Assembly (NCBI RefSeq): GCF_030867145.1
Contig: NC_134422.1
Location: forward strand, 6,885,531-6,949,530
Direction: 5' to 3'
DNA length: 64,000 bases
From: Opisthocomus hoazin
Lineage: Eukaryota; Chordata; Aves; Opisthocomiformes; Opisthocomidae
Shown: positions 45,465-59,960 of the stretch, piece by piece
Position numbering within the stretch: the stretch's first letter is position 1
Layout: the number at the start of each line of letters is the position of its first letter
The notes under the pieces: generated by a model
Told to the model about the DNA's origin: nothing
Databases searched by the model: none
Seen by the model: the letters and a program-made list of their open reading frames with translations, nothing else
Program-made: the position numbers and the translations under genes

Positions 45465-48400
45465 ACCAGGGAGCTGCCCTCACGGCAGAAAGCACATGGG
45501 CTTCGCGGTCGTCTGACTGTGGCCGGGGAGGTTAAAAAGGGGAAAATTTTGTATTTGCGAAAGTTTGTCAGTCCGCGGTGGAGCGGTCGTTGTTTCAGGA
45601 GCCGCGGGAGCGGCGGCTCTGCCCCCCCCGCCGCCCCGCCGCTGGAAGTTCGTCGGCACGGGAGCGTGTGGCAACCCGTGAGGGGATTAAACACCCTCCC
45701 GGAGAACCGGCGTCTCGTACTGCAGCGCCAGTCGATTGATTAGTTTTTGAGGGAGCTCGTGTCAAATTCTAAGCCGGTTTCGGGTCGTGCTCGTCGTGTC
45801 ACGTCGTTTTGCTCCGGCGGTTTGTCCTCGCGGTGGAGGAGCGAGCCGCAGCCCTGCGAGAAGGCGCGCGTTTCTCCCCCGCTCCGGTCCCTTTGGACAA
45901 GAAAAGGCTGTTTACGTTCTGTTTACGTTCTTCACAGCCCTGCGGCCCCGTTTCCAGCTAAACAAGGCGCAGGGGTGAGAGATGGGGAAGCAGTAAATGG
46001 ATTACAAAGTTGCTGAGCAGAAGGGAACTGAATAAAAAGGCTCCTCACACCTGCAGCCTCTCTCACACACTCACACCTTCCTTTCTATTCTTTTTTTCCA
46101 AAGGGATTGATTGAAACTTGTGTCAGCAGGGATCGGGTTAGTTCCACGATGCTTTATGGATGATGCTGGGAAGTTGCGCGCTGTGGTCTTGCGCGCCTGG
46201 AGTGCAGGCTGGCCAAAGAAGCAAAGTTGCTGTCTCGAATCAAACCAAAATCACACGTAGGCAGTGCGGGTTTTCGGCTGGATGTGGCACTCGGCTCGCC
46301 CGGGAGTGTTCATTTTTTCTGGGTACTTTATATACCAACCAGCAGAGTTTTGGAGTCAATTAGTTTTATAGCTTACATAAGTTACTTTAAATCATGAATC
46401 AAAGCAAAATGAGGACGTGAGATTTCTTTGAGGCATGCCAGGTATACCTTTTAATGCTGATATGTTACTAAAAAGTTGTGGAAATAAGTTTTGGCATACT
46501 ATACGTTTTGCCATACTGTTACCAGAACTTCTGGTTGAAGTTTCAGCTTATTATAAATTGAGTTTGGAAATATTTGATGCCGGTGGTGATACATTGAATA
46601 CAAGTCTGTCCTGTTCTCTTTGTTCTCTGGTCAGTATTCGGAGTGACTGATGGATTGCTGGAATCTAATTAGCAGTTTTAGCAGGCCTGCATTGGTGGTA
46701 CTAGTTCTTGACTTTGGTCTTTGGTTAAAAAAAAAAAAGAAAAATGTGGTTAATATTAATACAATGCTAAAGGCTTAGCATTTCAGCCAAGAAAGAAAAA
46801 AATCTGGGTTTCAGTATCATTCTAGTAACCCAGAAATGCAGACCCTTCCTGGTGGTGCAATCTTAATTTTTTTATGAAATTGGAGATGTTAGAACACAAA
46901 ATATTCTGGCACTGCATTTTTGTGATCGTAGAAGTACTTTTTTTTTTTTAATTAGATTTGACTTCAAATGCTTGTTTGGCTTTGAAGTACCAAAGTGTGG
47001 TATCTACTTACCTACTTTTTAAGGATGCACAAACATAGGATAAAATCCATGTAAAACTTCACAAATTTGAGGAGATGCTAAAGATTATGGCCGGCAATCT
47101 CACTGGATTTCTGGAAGCATGTTAGCTAGGTGATTGTTTATATGCTGTATCTAGTATTGCTCAATTAGAAGTTCATGTTTAGTACTTCCTTAATAGAGTA
47201 TGAATGTATTTTCGTAGGCTATTCTTGGATTATTATTTTGATTAATAGATGGTGTACCAGTATGCATGCAGTATGAGCACGTACATTTCTTAAAATACTT
47301 TGCATATTTGGGTGTATTAAACAGTAAGGAAGCCTGCTGTTGAGTCAGGTTAAGGTGCTAACTTGCTTCTGTATAAATGTGTTCATTTTAAAAGTCAGGT
47401 TTACCTTATGTTGTCAATATAGATCAAAGTCATAACTTGCAATGCACAGTCAGTACGTGTCTGGGTTGTTATTGATAAGAAGACCAAAAATTGTTGTATA
47501 CCATTATCATTGGCAGGTATTCTTGCTCTACTATTAATTTTCAGTAAGCTTTTTCAATTGTCACAGAATTGCTGAACGCCCTGTTAGTTATCTCTTTATG
47601 AATGATGGAGTTCCACATGTTGGAGATTGAAAAGACTGAAGTATTAGGATTACATGGCTTATAGTGTGCCTGCTAGTGTTTTGTTAAGTTAGCTTTAAAT
47701 GCCTTAGAGAGAGGGACTTCTACTACTTCCCTGAGAATAGGATTTGTCATTTTAAATAAACCTTGTTTAAAAAAAACGAAAAGGTTGTCAGTATCCAGTA
47801 TTTTCCTTTCACATTATGAATTTGCACCTTTAAAATGTCATGTTTAATAACATTGTTTAAAATAGCTTATACGGGGTCTTCAAGATGTATGAGATTTCCC
47901 CCTTTCCTTTAAGAAAGAAAGGAAAAAAAAAAAATGGTTCTGTATAGGTTTTGAATCAAGAAGCAGATTTTGCTTTAGCTGTAGACAGCTCATATAGCCA
48001 CTACTTTCTCTTTGCCTTGGCAAGGTGTAGTTGCAGACAAACACTCACAGATGAGACCTGTGGTTCTGTAGCGTAACCGGGCACCTGAACTGTTTGTTTA
48101 TTCGTACGTCTTTGCAGTCTGAAGTTAAGAAGCAGTATTACAGCAGTATTTTCCAGTGCCTATAGTTAAAGTTGCATCAGCATACCTACCAAGAAAGTCT
48201 TTTCTAATACTATCACTGGGCAGAGTTGTCACCTTGTTATAAACCTAGGAATCCATTCTTTTACAGACCCTTAAAAGCAGTTAATTTTTTCCTGGTAGTG
48301 TTTGTGTAGATGAGAAATAATTAGAAAAAAGACAAAACACATTGTTTTATGATTTTATTTTTTTTCCTCCACCAAGGTTGAAGTATAGCATTTGATATGA

Positions 48401-51400
48401 GTGAAATTAAGTGACAGATTATGTTTGGCTTGGACTTTTCAAGGACTGCAATTTTTATGTATAATGAAAAACAATTTGTCAGACAATTAAGCCAAAATTT
48501 TTTACAGAGACTTTTTTTAAAAAGGAGTTTAACAACTTGAGCTGAAAAGAACATTTATAACTTGCTATAGTACAAGAGATTGCTTCATACGCAGAAATAG
48601 GTTGAAAACTGAGGTAAAGCCACATTTCCATTTAAAACATGTATACCACGTGAGGTGTAGAAACCCAGAAGTATGTTCCTCCTGGCTACTTTAATTTTGT
48701 CTCTGTAGCCTGGCAGATGTGGTCTGCGTACCATGCCCTTGCAATGAGAATCAGAAATAGGCACCGTGCAAGACTCTCAACTCTGTTTTGGAAAGGTAAA
48801 TGCTTCCCTCCAGTCATCCCGAAGCACACGGATCAAATTCCATCCCTCTTAATTTCCAGGGAGATCTTTGCTATGAAATATACCAGGCCCAGCATTTCAT
48901 TTGTTTGTTTTGGTATTTCTCTCTATGCTGTAGGCATTGTAAGCCTGCATCTCATTCTTGTGTAATAAAGTAAGAAAAGTAACCCAAGAAACGCAGACAG
49001 CTCAACAAATGCTGGTCTCAGCAGTTTGAGAATTTATTATCCTGAATGAGGAGTTATGTATTAAGGTGAATGGGGGTAGAGTTAGTTTACATAGGAGGTT
49101 AACGTGCAATATTAAACTCAGCTTGTCCTTACATCACATTTTTGGCCTAGTCCTGTGGAATTGGTGGCTGATATTTTTCAGTTTATTTGCACATTGACTG
49201 GGGCACAAAAAGGTTATGCATCCTGTTTAAAATCTGTACAGCAAGTCTCTTTGACTGATGTCCACTAGACTGCAAGATACTCCAGGCTTACATACAGGGC
49301 ACGTAAAATCCAAGCCTCAGTCTTTCCATCTGTAACACAGAAAGTATATTTCTGCCGTTGTGAGGCACTCTGAGAGCTGTATGTCAGAAATGTGCTGTAA
49401 GGACTTCTTGTTACCAGTAGTGCAGTGGAACTGACAGGGAAGTGAAAGATCGGTGGAGCCCAAACACTAAATTGGGGTGCACTGATGGGTCTCACCGTTC
49501 TCTTTTGCCTCCTGAGCCTTGGTTTCCGCAAGAAGGGAACTCGAGCGTGGGAGCTGAAAGGGTGCAGCAGCGGGAACTGCTCGCTGGTCTGGATATTCAG
49601 GGCATCACAACCCAGAGAGGTGCACCTCTGCCCTAGGTGCACTGAATTCCTCCTACACCGTTGATAATTTTGCCTTTAATCAACCCTTCACAAACAAAAA
49701 TGTATGAGGAGAAGCAAGAGCTGCTCGGCACGGTGTGGGAAGCGAGCACTGGGCAGTAGCCGTCACTGGGGTGCCAGCGATTCGTAGCCTGTGATCTGTG
49801 GGTGATGTGTTAACCTGTATTTGGCTCAAGTACAGAATAAGGCATGGTAACTCTTGGGCACTTCTGGTAAACAGCTGCAGTAAGGAAAGATCGCGCTGGC
49901 CTGTGCTGAATGGCTATAAGACAAAAGCTGTAATTCCATAGGTGCAGGATGCATCTTCCTCAGAAACAGAGGGAGCTCAGGGAAGACTGTTGCTTTGAGT
50001 CTCTCACGCATACCTGTCAATGTATCGAAACCAAATGCAGCGAGGAAAAAGGAAGAATTTTTTGCCTTTATCACAAAAATTGCTGTGATAAGCGACTGTT
50101 TGAAAGAGTGTGTACTTCACAGGACAGTGCTTTTGTTCTCTTAATCTGCCTTCTAGCCCTGATTTTTGCCCGCCTCTTAAACTCACCACTTCACTAGACG
50201 CATTATAAAGCAAAAATACTGGCCTTGAACTTTTTACTAGATCAAATCTTGCAGGATTGGAAAAGAGGAAAGTGAAAGTTCCTGCTTACGTGACTATTGT
50301 AAATTTATCCTGAACTTCATTTCCAAACATCTTATTTTGGGGCAGCTTTGGCCTTTCACTTCAGTTGTTAAATATGCTTGTGTATATTTCCCCAACTCCA
50401 TTCGTTGTTCCTGTTCTGTTTTCATTCTCTATTTCCCACCATGTTTGTAGCTGTAGTTTATGTAGTTTGCTTAGGTAGTTAAAGAGTCAATCAGAGATAA
50501 AGAAAATAACAAGTGGACCTGCTAGGTAGGCTCTTCTTCCAGCAGAGCATCACTACTGTTAAGTAAGTCTGAGAGAGTCACGTTTCACCCTATTGAGAGT
50601 CCCTTTCCCCCAATTTAGCACTGTTCACACTTGCACGTTTTCTCTGATTATCTATATTCATCCCACTTATCAGTTGTTTCCTTGTGGCTCACACTTCAAA
50701 AACTATTGCTGTACGGTTGTAGCACTGAAAACACTCTAGCTTCTGTGCAGAGTGATGCAACACGGTCGTGCTCGCACGCTGTAAGGCTGCAGCCCAGGGG
50801 TCTGCACCTCGTGGCATGGAGCACGGGCTGGAGCCCTAACGCTCACCTGCTCCCAGACTCCATGTACCAGGCTCTTGGGATGTTGTGGGTCCCGTGCAGA
50901 AATACAGGAGCTGTCAACGCTCTGACAGATGAACAAGAGATTGGATGGGGTGTGGATGAGTTTCTGGATGCACCTCTCACAAAACCTGTGAGGTCTGTAG
51001 GTGGGGACTTGGAAAACAATGTTAATTCCTTTTCTGTGGGGAATCTCCTGGTGGGCAGATGTTCTGCATCAGCTATAAGCTCAGTCACAGCTAACAAAGA
51101 GGTTCAAGGAAACAAATTAAGAGTGGAGAGGAAATAAAGGGCTGTGAAGATGGGTCCGTAGTTAAGACTAAGTGGTTTTGTCTTGGCAGCAGAGATGTCG
51201 ATGCTGGTACAATGCTCTGCTCTCCCTGGAATGGCAGCACTTACTGTAAATACAGAATTTAACAGCTTGACTGTAATTTAAGGTAGAATTAAAGAGCTGT
51301 AAGAGCTGTAGTTCTTGAGAAGGGTTTTCTCTATCTTCCAAACGATTGGTAGTAATAGAAGCTATTATTAGCAGGGAAGTGAAAATGAAAGAATAGGGAG

Positions 51401-54400
51401 AAATAAAAAATAAACTAAGAATCTAGTGTCTCTAAAATCAGTTTTTATGTGTATTGGGAGCAATTATGGTTATTGTGTCATTACAGTGCAGGATTGAGGT
51501 TACTTCAAATGCCCTAATTCTGCTTCTCCAGATCCAGCACATTTGGTTTGTATTTATGGTCAATAATTAGCTGAGAATTTCCTGACTTTATAGTACTTGG
51601 TTTTGGTGATGACCAGGTATTTCTAATACCATGAATCACCAGTATAAACACAACCTTAATTTCATCTTACTATACCCATTATCTAGGAAATTCTGTGCTG
51701 TGCATAGAAGTGCTTCTATATTTGTTCTGTTATTATGTAGATTTAAGGACTTTTTATGGTTCTGATAGAGAAGGAGCTGGCTGTGCTTGAGGCTTACCTG
51801 AAGAAAAAAAAAAAAAAACACTGGGGCTTGTCTGAGGGAGTAAGAGGTGAACATGAGAGAGAGGAAGATGATGGAAATAAAACAGCCGTGTAGGCAAATA
51901 GTGAGCCTGAACAGGAGGAGAGGGACAGACAGACTGGCAGAAACAAGGAATGTTCCCACAGTAACACCAAGGTCTGCCTGTGAGAGGCCGCGGTGGGTCC
52001 TTTCTGCTGTTATTCTTCCCAGTGGAGAGAATCTGGAAGTGGGATTTTTCCAGCCAGTCCCTCAGCAGGGGAAAGCAAAGTAGGAGGATGTGAGCTCCCT
52101 GAATTGGTCCCTCTTTTGGACTGTACAAGTGCAAGAATCAGGTGATTGCCACGAGCAGTTCTGGGTACAGCTGCTGTTTTCATCCCGCGCAGGGTGATGG
52201 GGATTGACAATGCTTAGCACCCAAGGAGGGTAAAATGTGGGACATGAAAGTTTTTTCCTTCTAAGGCTGCCTGGCTCTTTTCTCGTTGCAAGCACCTGCT
52301 GGTCGCTGCTGTTGTTCATTCCATGTGTTCAGAAAGTTGTGACTGCTGTTCCCTGTGAGGCTTACAGGGTCTCGTGGCCAGTGATTTGCTCTCTAGCCTT
52401 CAGCTGTAGCTGTTACTAGGGAGTGTGCTCCTCCACCACTGGCAGCCTTAACCATACAAGGTGTATTCCTAAGTTGAATTTTCTCCCTACTCCAAGCAGC
52501 TGAGTGGTTCTTAGAAGAAGAAACCTTCAGAGATTGTAGTGCAGGAATAGGTATGTAACAGTAATTTTATAGTATTCTGTAGTTGGACTTCATGATACTT
52601 TTTAGTCAAGATGTGTTACACATGTGCCATTGTTATGTTGGGAAACTGGAGGGAACAAAGGCTGGTTCAACATAACAGAATAATAGAGCCTCGGGGCACA
52701 TTCTCCACTTCCACTAGACCAGGAGAATATTCTGCATGGCTGACCCTCTCCTTCACTGGCCCATCTCAATACAGAGACAAGGATGAACTTTGTCAGTGGA
52801 GAAGCTGGCTTCTGTGATGTGTTTGCATCCGTGGTGAATGACCGTATGTTGATTAATGTATCCTAATGCTTAGGATTTTGACCCATTACATTTTAGGTGG
52901 CACTGCACACGTTTTCCAAGTTGAATGTTAGTGCTGTACCACATGCTTTCCTCAGATAAAATTCTAATATATCTACACGTTTAATGCAATAACACAATAG
53001 TTTGGTATTTTTTGTCTCCAAAAGACAAGAAAATGTGTAATTAAGAGTACACATTTAAAGTACAATAAACTGTGTGTGGGTTCTAGTCATCTCGGAGCTG
53101 TGTATTTGGAAATTGAGGACATTCAGGGTTTGTATTAAAGAGAATATGTGAATGACAAAGAAATAGCTTTATCCCTACCCTTAACTGACACTTTGAGAAG
53201 GAAAACATAAAATATAAAAAACTGTCCTGACTATCTTTACAATATATTTTAATATAATTTCAGGACAAAGTATAATTATATTTATTTCATATCCTGCAGG
53301 GCAGAGATTGCATTATGAGGCCATAGTCTACATGAGCACGTGGAAACTCCACTGTACTCCTTGGTTCATGGGGTTCAACCCAACTCCAGTCTGGAAGTCA
53401 AATATGGTAGCACAAGTCAGTGCCACTAAATCCTGCTGAGAGACCAGAGCAGCAAGGTTTAAACCTAAATATGGTGAAGCAACCTCCAGGTATAAATGCA
53501 GATTTAAATACAGAAGAAACAACTGCACGGCTGCTAGTTGTAGGCCATGTAGGCATGCGTTCCCATGTGTCAGGAAGTTAGTATTGCATGTGAGAAACTA
53601 AGCTCTTTATTTTACAGCTTTTAGCGTTTAATTTGGGGATAATCCTCCTCTTGTACTTTATTCTGTTACAGATTCTTAAAATACACTTTTAGTTTGGAGC
53701 TTTCTTGGTTTAAAAGCAAACGAATGTGGAGCGAGAGAGGTGTGAAGCCCAGTCCCCCAGTTGCTTGAGCAAACAGTGTGCCGGGGAGAAAGCTAAAGCC
53801 CCTGTTGTTTTCCACTCATTAAACTAACAAAATGCTAATCGGCTCTGTGGAAAGATTCGTAGCTGATAGTGTTACTTCTGTGGCACCACTGAAGAGTTAT
53901 CAGGTGTGTTAGCCTGAGCCACTTTAGATTAGATGATTGAAACACTTCTATGTGACAATCACTCACTAAATTGCACCTCACTTTGTTTTAAAGCAGATTA
54001 AATTTTGTCTGTTGGCTAATTTCAGTTCTGTCACTGTTCAAGGCAAGGAAAATGTTGATGTTAAATTCCTTATTGGGTTGGGACAAATCCTGTGATACAG
54101 CTGCAGCTGTATGCCAGACTCTGCTTCATCCTGCTGCTGAACTGCTGTGTAGTTAACAGTCAATAAATCAGTCTTCCAGTGCTGGAAACATCCATTTTTG
54201 AGTTAATTTTTAATCAAACTGCACGGTCTTCTGTGCTGAATGATAAATCCATCAGTCTTCTCTGCGTTCCCCTGGCTTGGGTCTGCTCTCGGCCATAATA
54301 AGGTCTCTGGCTCTCCAGGGAGCTTCTCTGAGCTGCACTCTGCCGGGAGCTGCCTGCTTGACACCTCTTTTTCTTCCACCCTCCCCGCTCCGCCCCCCTA

Positions 54401-56546
54401 AATTTGTTTTTCCAAGCAGAGAATGCTCACTTCCTCTGCAAGAAGCAGCAGCTTCCTTGCTTTCCTCTTCCTTCTGGAGATGCCCACCTGATCCAAAGTA
54501 CAGTAGCCAGGAGCAGGTGGAAAGACTATCTTTTTACTGCCCAGCTTCGATTTAATTTATTTTTTTTTATTTGAAGCAAAACAGACTGCATTTGTACATG
54601 AAACAAATTAAATAGAGCCACCTTTCCACAATCTGTTAGTGGTCATTAGTTCACCCCTTGCTGGTTGCTGTCTGTCCCAACTCTCTGGTACCGGATCAAC
54701 CCAAAGGCTTTATTAGCTTTGAGTCCTAGGTTGTATAATGTGCTTTTAAAGTGTTCAATTTAAAACTGTCCATTTTTAACTCTGTTATTACAAGGCAAAA
54801 TCTGAGTGGATATCCACTATTGAAGCAAAAGACTGGAACGTGATGTGTCATACTTTTTTTTTTTAAGAAGCAAGTTTTACAGAACTGCAGATGCTTATAG
54901 ACACTGCACTATTTCTCTATAAAGCATATTTTTCCCTTCTGACACCCTCTCCCTATCAAGGTTTTGCTGTGGCAGTGAGCTCTGGTGTGTAAAATTTAGA
55001 TCAAGACCAAGAGATACACCGAACTGCAATTCTACCACGTTAGCCTACCGGGGGCACAGGAAGTTTTTTGTTTCTTTACACTTTCTCTCCTTCCCCCTAG
55101 AACCCAAAATCCCAGATTTTTATTTTTTTTTTTTTCTGCAGCAGTTCAGGTGAAATCATGCTGATGTTTTTCCTTAAAGCTCCTGAAAAGTGGCAGAGCC
55201 ATTCTCATCCATCTTGCTCATTGAGCCGCCTCTTACTTTTCTTCTCACTAAAACTCAGTATCCAGTTCTTAGCACCTAACTGAAGGTAGCTTAAAATAAT
55301 ACCGAGCTGGTGGAGTGTCTGACAGGAGAATAAATTTGTTGTTAAGTTAGGACCTGTTTGATTTAAAATAAATGAAATGCCTCTTAATGTAAGAATGAGA
55401 AAACATGACATACTTCATACTCAGATCCATTTTATAGTATTCACCCCATAATCCTTTTATTCAGATGTGCATGACCAGTGTATTATCAGCAATGGACAGC
55501 CTAACACGGCTGTGACTAGGGAATTTAAACTCCACATTTTAACAGAACCTTTTTTGTGGATATTGGATGGGTTCTGTTACTCTACTTGTTTAGGCTGAAG
55601 GTTCAGTATTGCTGTTTTTAATACTTAATGTCGAACAATGGAGGAAGGAATTAATTTAAAATAGCTAACTTGGTATTTATCATGACTAAGAATAAATACC
55701 ATTCAGCAGAAATTTGCCTTCTAGTGAGTTTCCAGTATTCTTTCGATGAACAGCACAGTTAAATTTTTCGTGGAATAACAGGATTAATATGGTAAAAATA
55801 CAAATATAATGGGTATTATATCTTTCTTGGGTTTTGATGGATTGGATAGTCTTGTCCAGTTCAGATTAACTACTAGATCTATATTTAATTGATGTCAGTA
55901 AAGCTGGTAACTGTGAAAGAGATTCAACTTTATGTTCACTGTAGTCCTGATAACACAAACCAGTAATCACTTAACTGATTTGTCCCATACCAGTGATATT
56001 AATATCCTTCTGTGCATTTGGCGAGTATTGAGATAAACTGGTCTGTGAGCAGGTGTGAATAAAGCTTGCTCTACTATGAATATGTGCCCTATGTCCCAAT
56101 TTCTGCCTTACCCACTACAATTATTTAATAGAAGTCAAATTATCCTTGAGATCACCGGCTCTGTCAGATCTGACTGAAGTGCACAGAATGGTTGAACAGT
56201 TATTTGAGTGGGACTGACATACAGCTGATGAGTAACAGCATCAGAGGAAGCTCGATTTTCTTAGGAAATGGGCTAGAATAGTATTTGAAACAGAAGTGAG
56301 TCTGAAAGCCCGAACACGGCTGCATCCCAATCAGAAGCTCACCAGGGCTTCCTGGAGTGGTCACATCTCAGGGTTTTGCATGTTACTGTATAGACACGGA
56401 GAGGCTACAGAAGACATTTTAATCTTTCCTTGGCTGTAATGAAAACATGGGGTACTGTGTAATTCATTTGGTTCAGGTTCCTTTTCGGAATACTCAGCTG
56501 GAAAAGAAGTAGTAAACAATTTTAGTGGGGCAAGAACACCTACACA

Positions 56547-56574
56547 AATAAAGGGGGGGGGGGTCCCCCTTATT
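56547..56574. repeat. G-run/C-run imperfect palindrome
   Basis: AATAAA followed by 11 G, then TCCCCCTTATT forms an imperfect inverted repeat able to fold into a G:C-stemmed hairpin. It stands alone in AT-rich DNA, and no function is indicated. Confidence 0.6.
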
Positions 56575-59500
56575 TCTTCAGTTTGAGAATAACATCTAAA
56601 CTAAATGCGGTTAGGATTTTTTCCACATTTCTGGAAAATCCAAAGTCATTAAAAGACAGTACAGAAATTATCTATATCACAGCTATGAATTAAACACCTG
56701 CAGTTTGCATATGGTGCCTGCAAATAAGATTCAGCAAGCTCCCCACGCGGAAGGGAGATACCTAGCAAGGTCCGGGGAATCAAAGAGCAGTAGCTTAAAA
56801 CGTGTCCCTCTTAGAAACTTCAGAGCATTCCTCTGGGTTGCAAGGATGCTGCCTTCCACTTAGACTAGCAGGCTTTTTCAGGGAAGCTGGTTAGCCTAAG
56901 GTAAACCAGCTTTTAATGGCTAACGAATAAATAGGTGATATCTCCACTCTCTCTGTGCAAATAAGTCAGCGCTTATCCCCTGATTAGGGTAGCAGAAGGG
57001 AAAGTGAGCCTGCCTCTCAAGGCAGTATCACATTTATCAAGGTAGACAGTATTCTATGGGAGGGTGCTCGGTCCCCGCCCTCGAGGGGACCGAGAGCTGC
57101 TTGGATCTACCTTTCGGAGGAAGAGAGAGAAGTATGAATTCGTTCTTTTTTTTCTTTTTTTGGAGTTGGGATATGTATGTGCAAACTTGGTGACAGCAGG
57201 AAAGTGGCTTTCTTCTGACACCTTCCACAAGATGTACTTGCTCCTGCAAGCAGACATTGGATTAAAAAACCCAAAAAAAAGAAAACAAGAAGTGATGGAG
57301 GCATCATTACAAGCACTTTTTCTTCTTGCTTTGACCTTAGTCAAAGCTGTGTGAAAACCACATCCTGGATTGGATCCTTCAACAGGAGTCCGTGAAGGAA
57401 TGCCTAGACTTGTATCCCGAGGGAGCTCAGGTGCTCAGCAAATCGTACTCCAAAACAAACTGAAGGGAATCTGCACTCTTAAAACATTAGGACTACATGG
57501 GTCCTGTGTCTTACTGTGGTTTTACAGGCTACTGATTTAGGAGCCAGGCATCCGTGGTGAACCAGTGGAGAGACTGTACTTGCTGTCTCTGCAGCTCCCC
57601 CTGCTCGATTGTTTATTTTAGCAGATGGATACCAGGACAAGCTACCCTAACGCCTTCCTGCGATGTAGGATTGCTCCTACTGAATGCTTCCTAGTATTCT
57701 TCTTTAGCTTTTTTTTTTAGAAGGTCCCACGATAATCCCTAGGAAGTTTCACAGCTGACAGTACCATTGTTTAGTAAATTGTTCCTAATACCATACATAA
57801 AGTGTTCCTAATTCCTTCCTGTTATGCTTAACTGTCTTGTTTTCTGTCACTCTTGACAGACTGCTTTAGGCTGTGTTATTTGCTCCTGGAGACCTTTTCC
57901 TCAAAGAACTGCAGTGTTAGCATTGTGAGCAACAGGAAGTTTTACCTCTTTATTGGTCTTGTCTACTGATCATGAGTGTTTGGAGTGACCTCCATCTTTT
58001 TTTCTTCCCTCTTTCCTGTTGGTTTTCACAGAACATCTTAATGGAGAGATATCCATGGTGCTGACCCAACTTGTTAGGGTTAAAAGATACCATCTAAGTA
58101 CGTAGGGCTCTTGGAGAGTTTGGCAATTTTGTAGATGAAGAAAATGGGCTGGGTTCAGGAGGAAGTCATTTAATTCTGAATAATTCTCTTGGAATATTTT
58201 TTTCTACTCCAAACTGCAGTGCATTCACTATCAAATTTTTTTATCCAACTCTGGACACACTATCTAGGCAGGTTGGGTTTTTTTCTGGACATCAGCAGTC
58301 AGCCCATGAGGATGGGACACTACGCATGCTATGTGTATGTTCTGAAGATGTCAACTACGTGACTATATTAATACTATGCCCATGTTAACAAGCACAGCAC
58401 CAAAAGGTAGGATGAGTACAGTTACACCGTTCTGATCAGCTCAGAGACAACATTCTTGTATCTAGCCAGAAACATCACTAATCTCCCTGATGTATTACTT
58501 CTATTGCAAGCTCTTCAGGGGTGCCTTCTGCTACATGTACAGGGCTGAGCACGCATCGGTGCTCTGACTATATATAGTAGTAGCTGAAAAGAAAAATAAC
58601 AGCAGGGATTATGCATAAACAGATTGTATACCTAAATATTTTTGTTTAGTCTCTAATTTCTGATTAAAGACGTACCCCATGAATTCCCGAGGGACATGTT
58701 TGTTTGTAGCTGTCAATGTGTAAGAAAAACTATTGAAAGATGCTGTAAAAAAAAAAAAAAATAAAAAAAAATCAGATGTTCTGTTGCTATAAACTTTATA
58801 TTGCTTCAAGTTTCCTGTTCCTGAAAGAAATATGTTCAGAGTGGTCTGTAAAACAGTCTTCTTACCTGGAACCACCACCTGTTTCTCATACAAGTCATCA
58901 TCTTTAATAGATAAACTTTCCATTAAGAGCTAGACAAGGTGATAGTTTTTCCTGCAGTAGTCAGAAGTAAGGACTATAAACGCGTGGGAGAAATTTATCA
59001 ATTTGGTTAGGAACATCAAGGTGCGTGCCTATGTGAAATATAGACTGTATGGAAACACAAACAGGTTCAGAGAAGGCTCTGAGTACAGAATTACTGACCC
59101 TGGAGGATAAGATACAGAATAACCTTCCTAGGCTGTACTTTGTCAATTTTAAGTAATGTTTGCAAGGTGAGTACTTTAACAGTTTCACCCCCATCATCAA
59201 AGATGTAATAGTAGATGCGTCAGAGCTTTTCCTAAGTTTTTTTTCCTTTTTATAAATTACACTACTGTAAAAGTATATTAATGTTCTATGCATTTTACTA
59301 ATGTTCTGTAAGACAGTGTAAATAAGTACAGCTGATTGATATAACTCATGAAATTACATAAGAGTGTCTGGTTTTCCAATCTGGTTGCTCATTTTTTGTT
59401 GGCGATCTCAATTCTGGGACCAACTGGTTGAGCTTGCTCTCTGGTGTGTCACAGTCCTGGAAGCGATGGGGTCTGCAATGCTACCTCAATGTGTAGGGTG

Positions 59501-59960
59501 AAAGATAAGGTCAGTAGGTCACAATGATCTTTTTTATCTTGGTGAAATATAAACACAATTATCAAAAGTAACTTTTAAGATTAATTGTTCTTTCACATGG
59601 TGCGAATCATATGTCTGCACTGGGGCATTTTTAAGTCCATCAGGCAAAAAAAAAATTTTTTTCTTCAAAAATTCTTTTGAGCACTCACCCTAGCCATGTA
59701 TTCAAGAAGCGCACTGTCCTCCAGACAACTCCAGTATGAAGCAGTCTGTGTCTGTCTGTGTTACCAAGCAAGGCAGAACATCACATCCTACGACACATTC
59801 AGTGTGTGTGTATACATGTAAGACAATGTCCTGGGAAGTTAGCAGATGAAAGCTGTCCTTTACGTCTACCACACAATGCAAACACAACTCTTGTTTCAAG
59901 GAATGTGTACATTTGAAACAAGGGGAAAAAAATTGCTATATTCATTTATATGCTGCCATT

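Larger units (their letters stand above)
43960..45960. promoter_or_regulatory. CpG island with promoter of a second gene
   Basis: A dense GC/CpG block, with both edges judged by eye. The densest part, 44400-45500, contains GC boxes and a TTTAAA at about 44708. Long open frames occur on both strands but are typical of stop-poor GC-rich DNA and have no recognisable domains. The likely transcript runs to the right, into the exon ending at 45185. A divergent transcript is possible but not supported. Confidence 0.75.
45186..59960. other. Probable long first intron or intergenic DNA
   Basis: No convincing exon, RNA gene or young mobile element is seen. A faint, old CR1/L3-like stretch may lie at 47675-47760 (GACTTCTACTACTTCCCTGA resembles the minus-strand CR1 text GACTCCACCACCTCCCTGG). 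Open frames at 49265-49642 (-) and 50631-51137 (+, 168 codons) are unrecognised. Homopolymer A/T runs occur near 51803, 55122 and 58747. Confidence 0.45.

Noticed and set aside
44795-45694. 299-codon minus-strand frame in the second CpG island
   Set aside because: Low-complexity Arg/Pro/Gly composition with no domain; expected in GC-rich DNA.
47675-47760. Possible old CR1/L3 3' fragment on the minus strand
   Set aside because: Only a 20-base stretch resembles the CR1 text; too little to list as a separate element.
48709-48796. Possible internal exon: pyrimidine-rich AG at 48708 and GTAAAT at about 48797, open in one frame
   Set aside because: Two of three frames are closed, the product is unrecognised, and the donor is only moderate; not enough to call an exon of the 45-kb gene.
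56184-56216. ACAGAATGGTTGAACAG, resembling a minus-strand CR1 3' end
   Set aside because: The similarity stops after about 15 bases with no CR1 body following.
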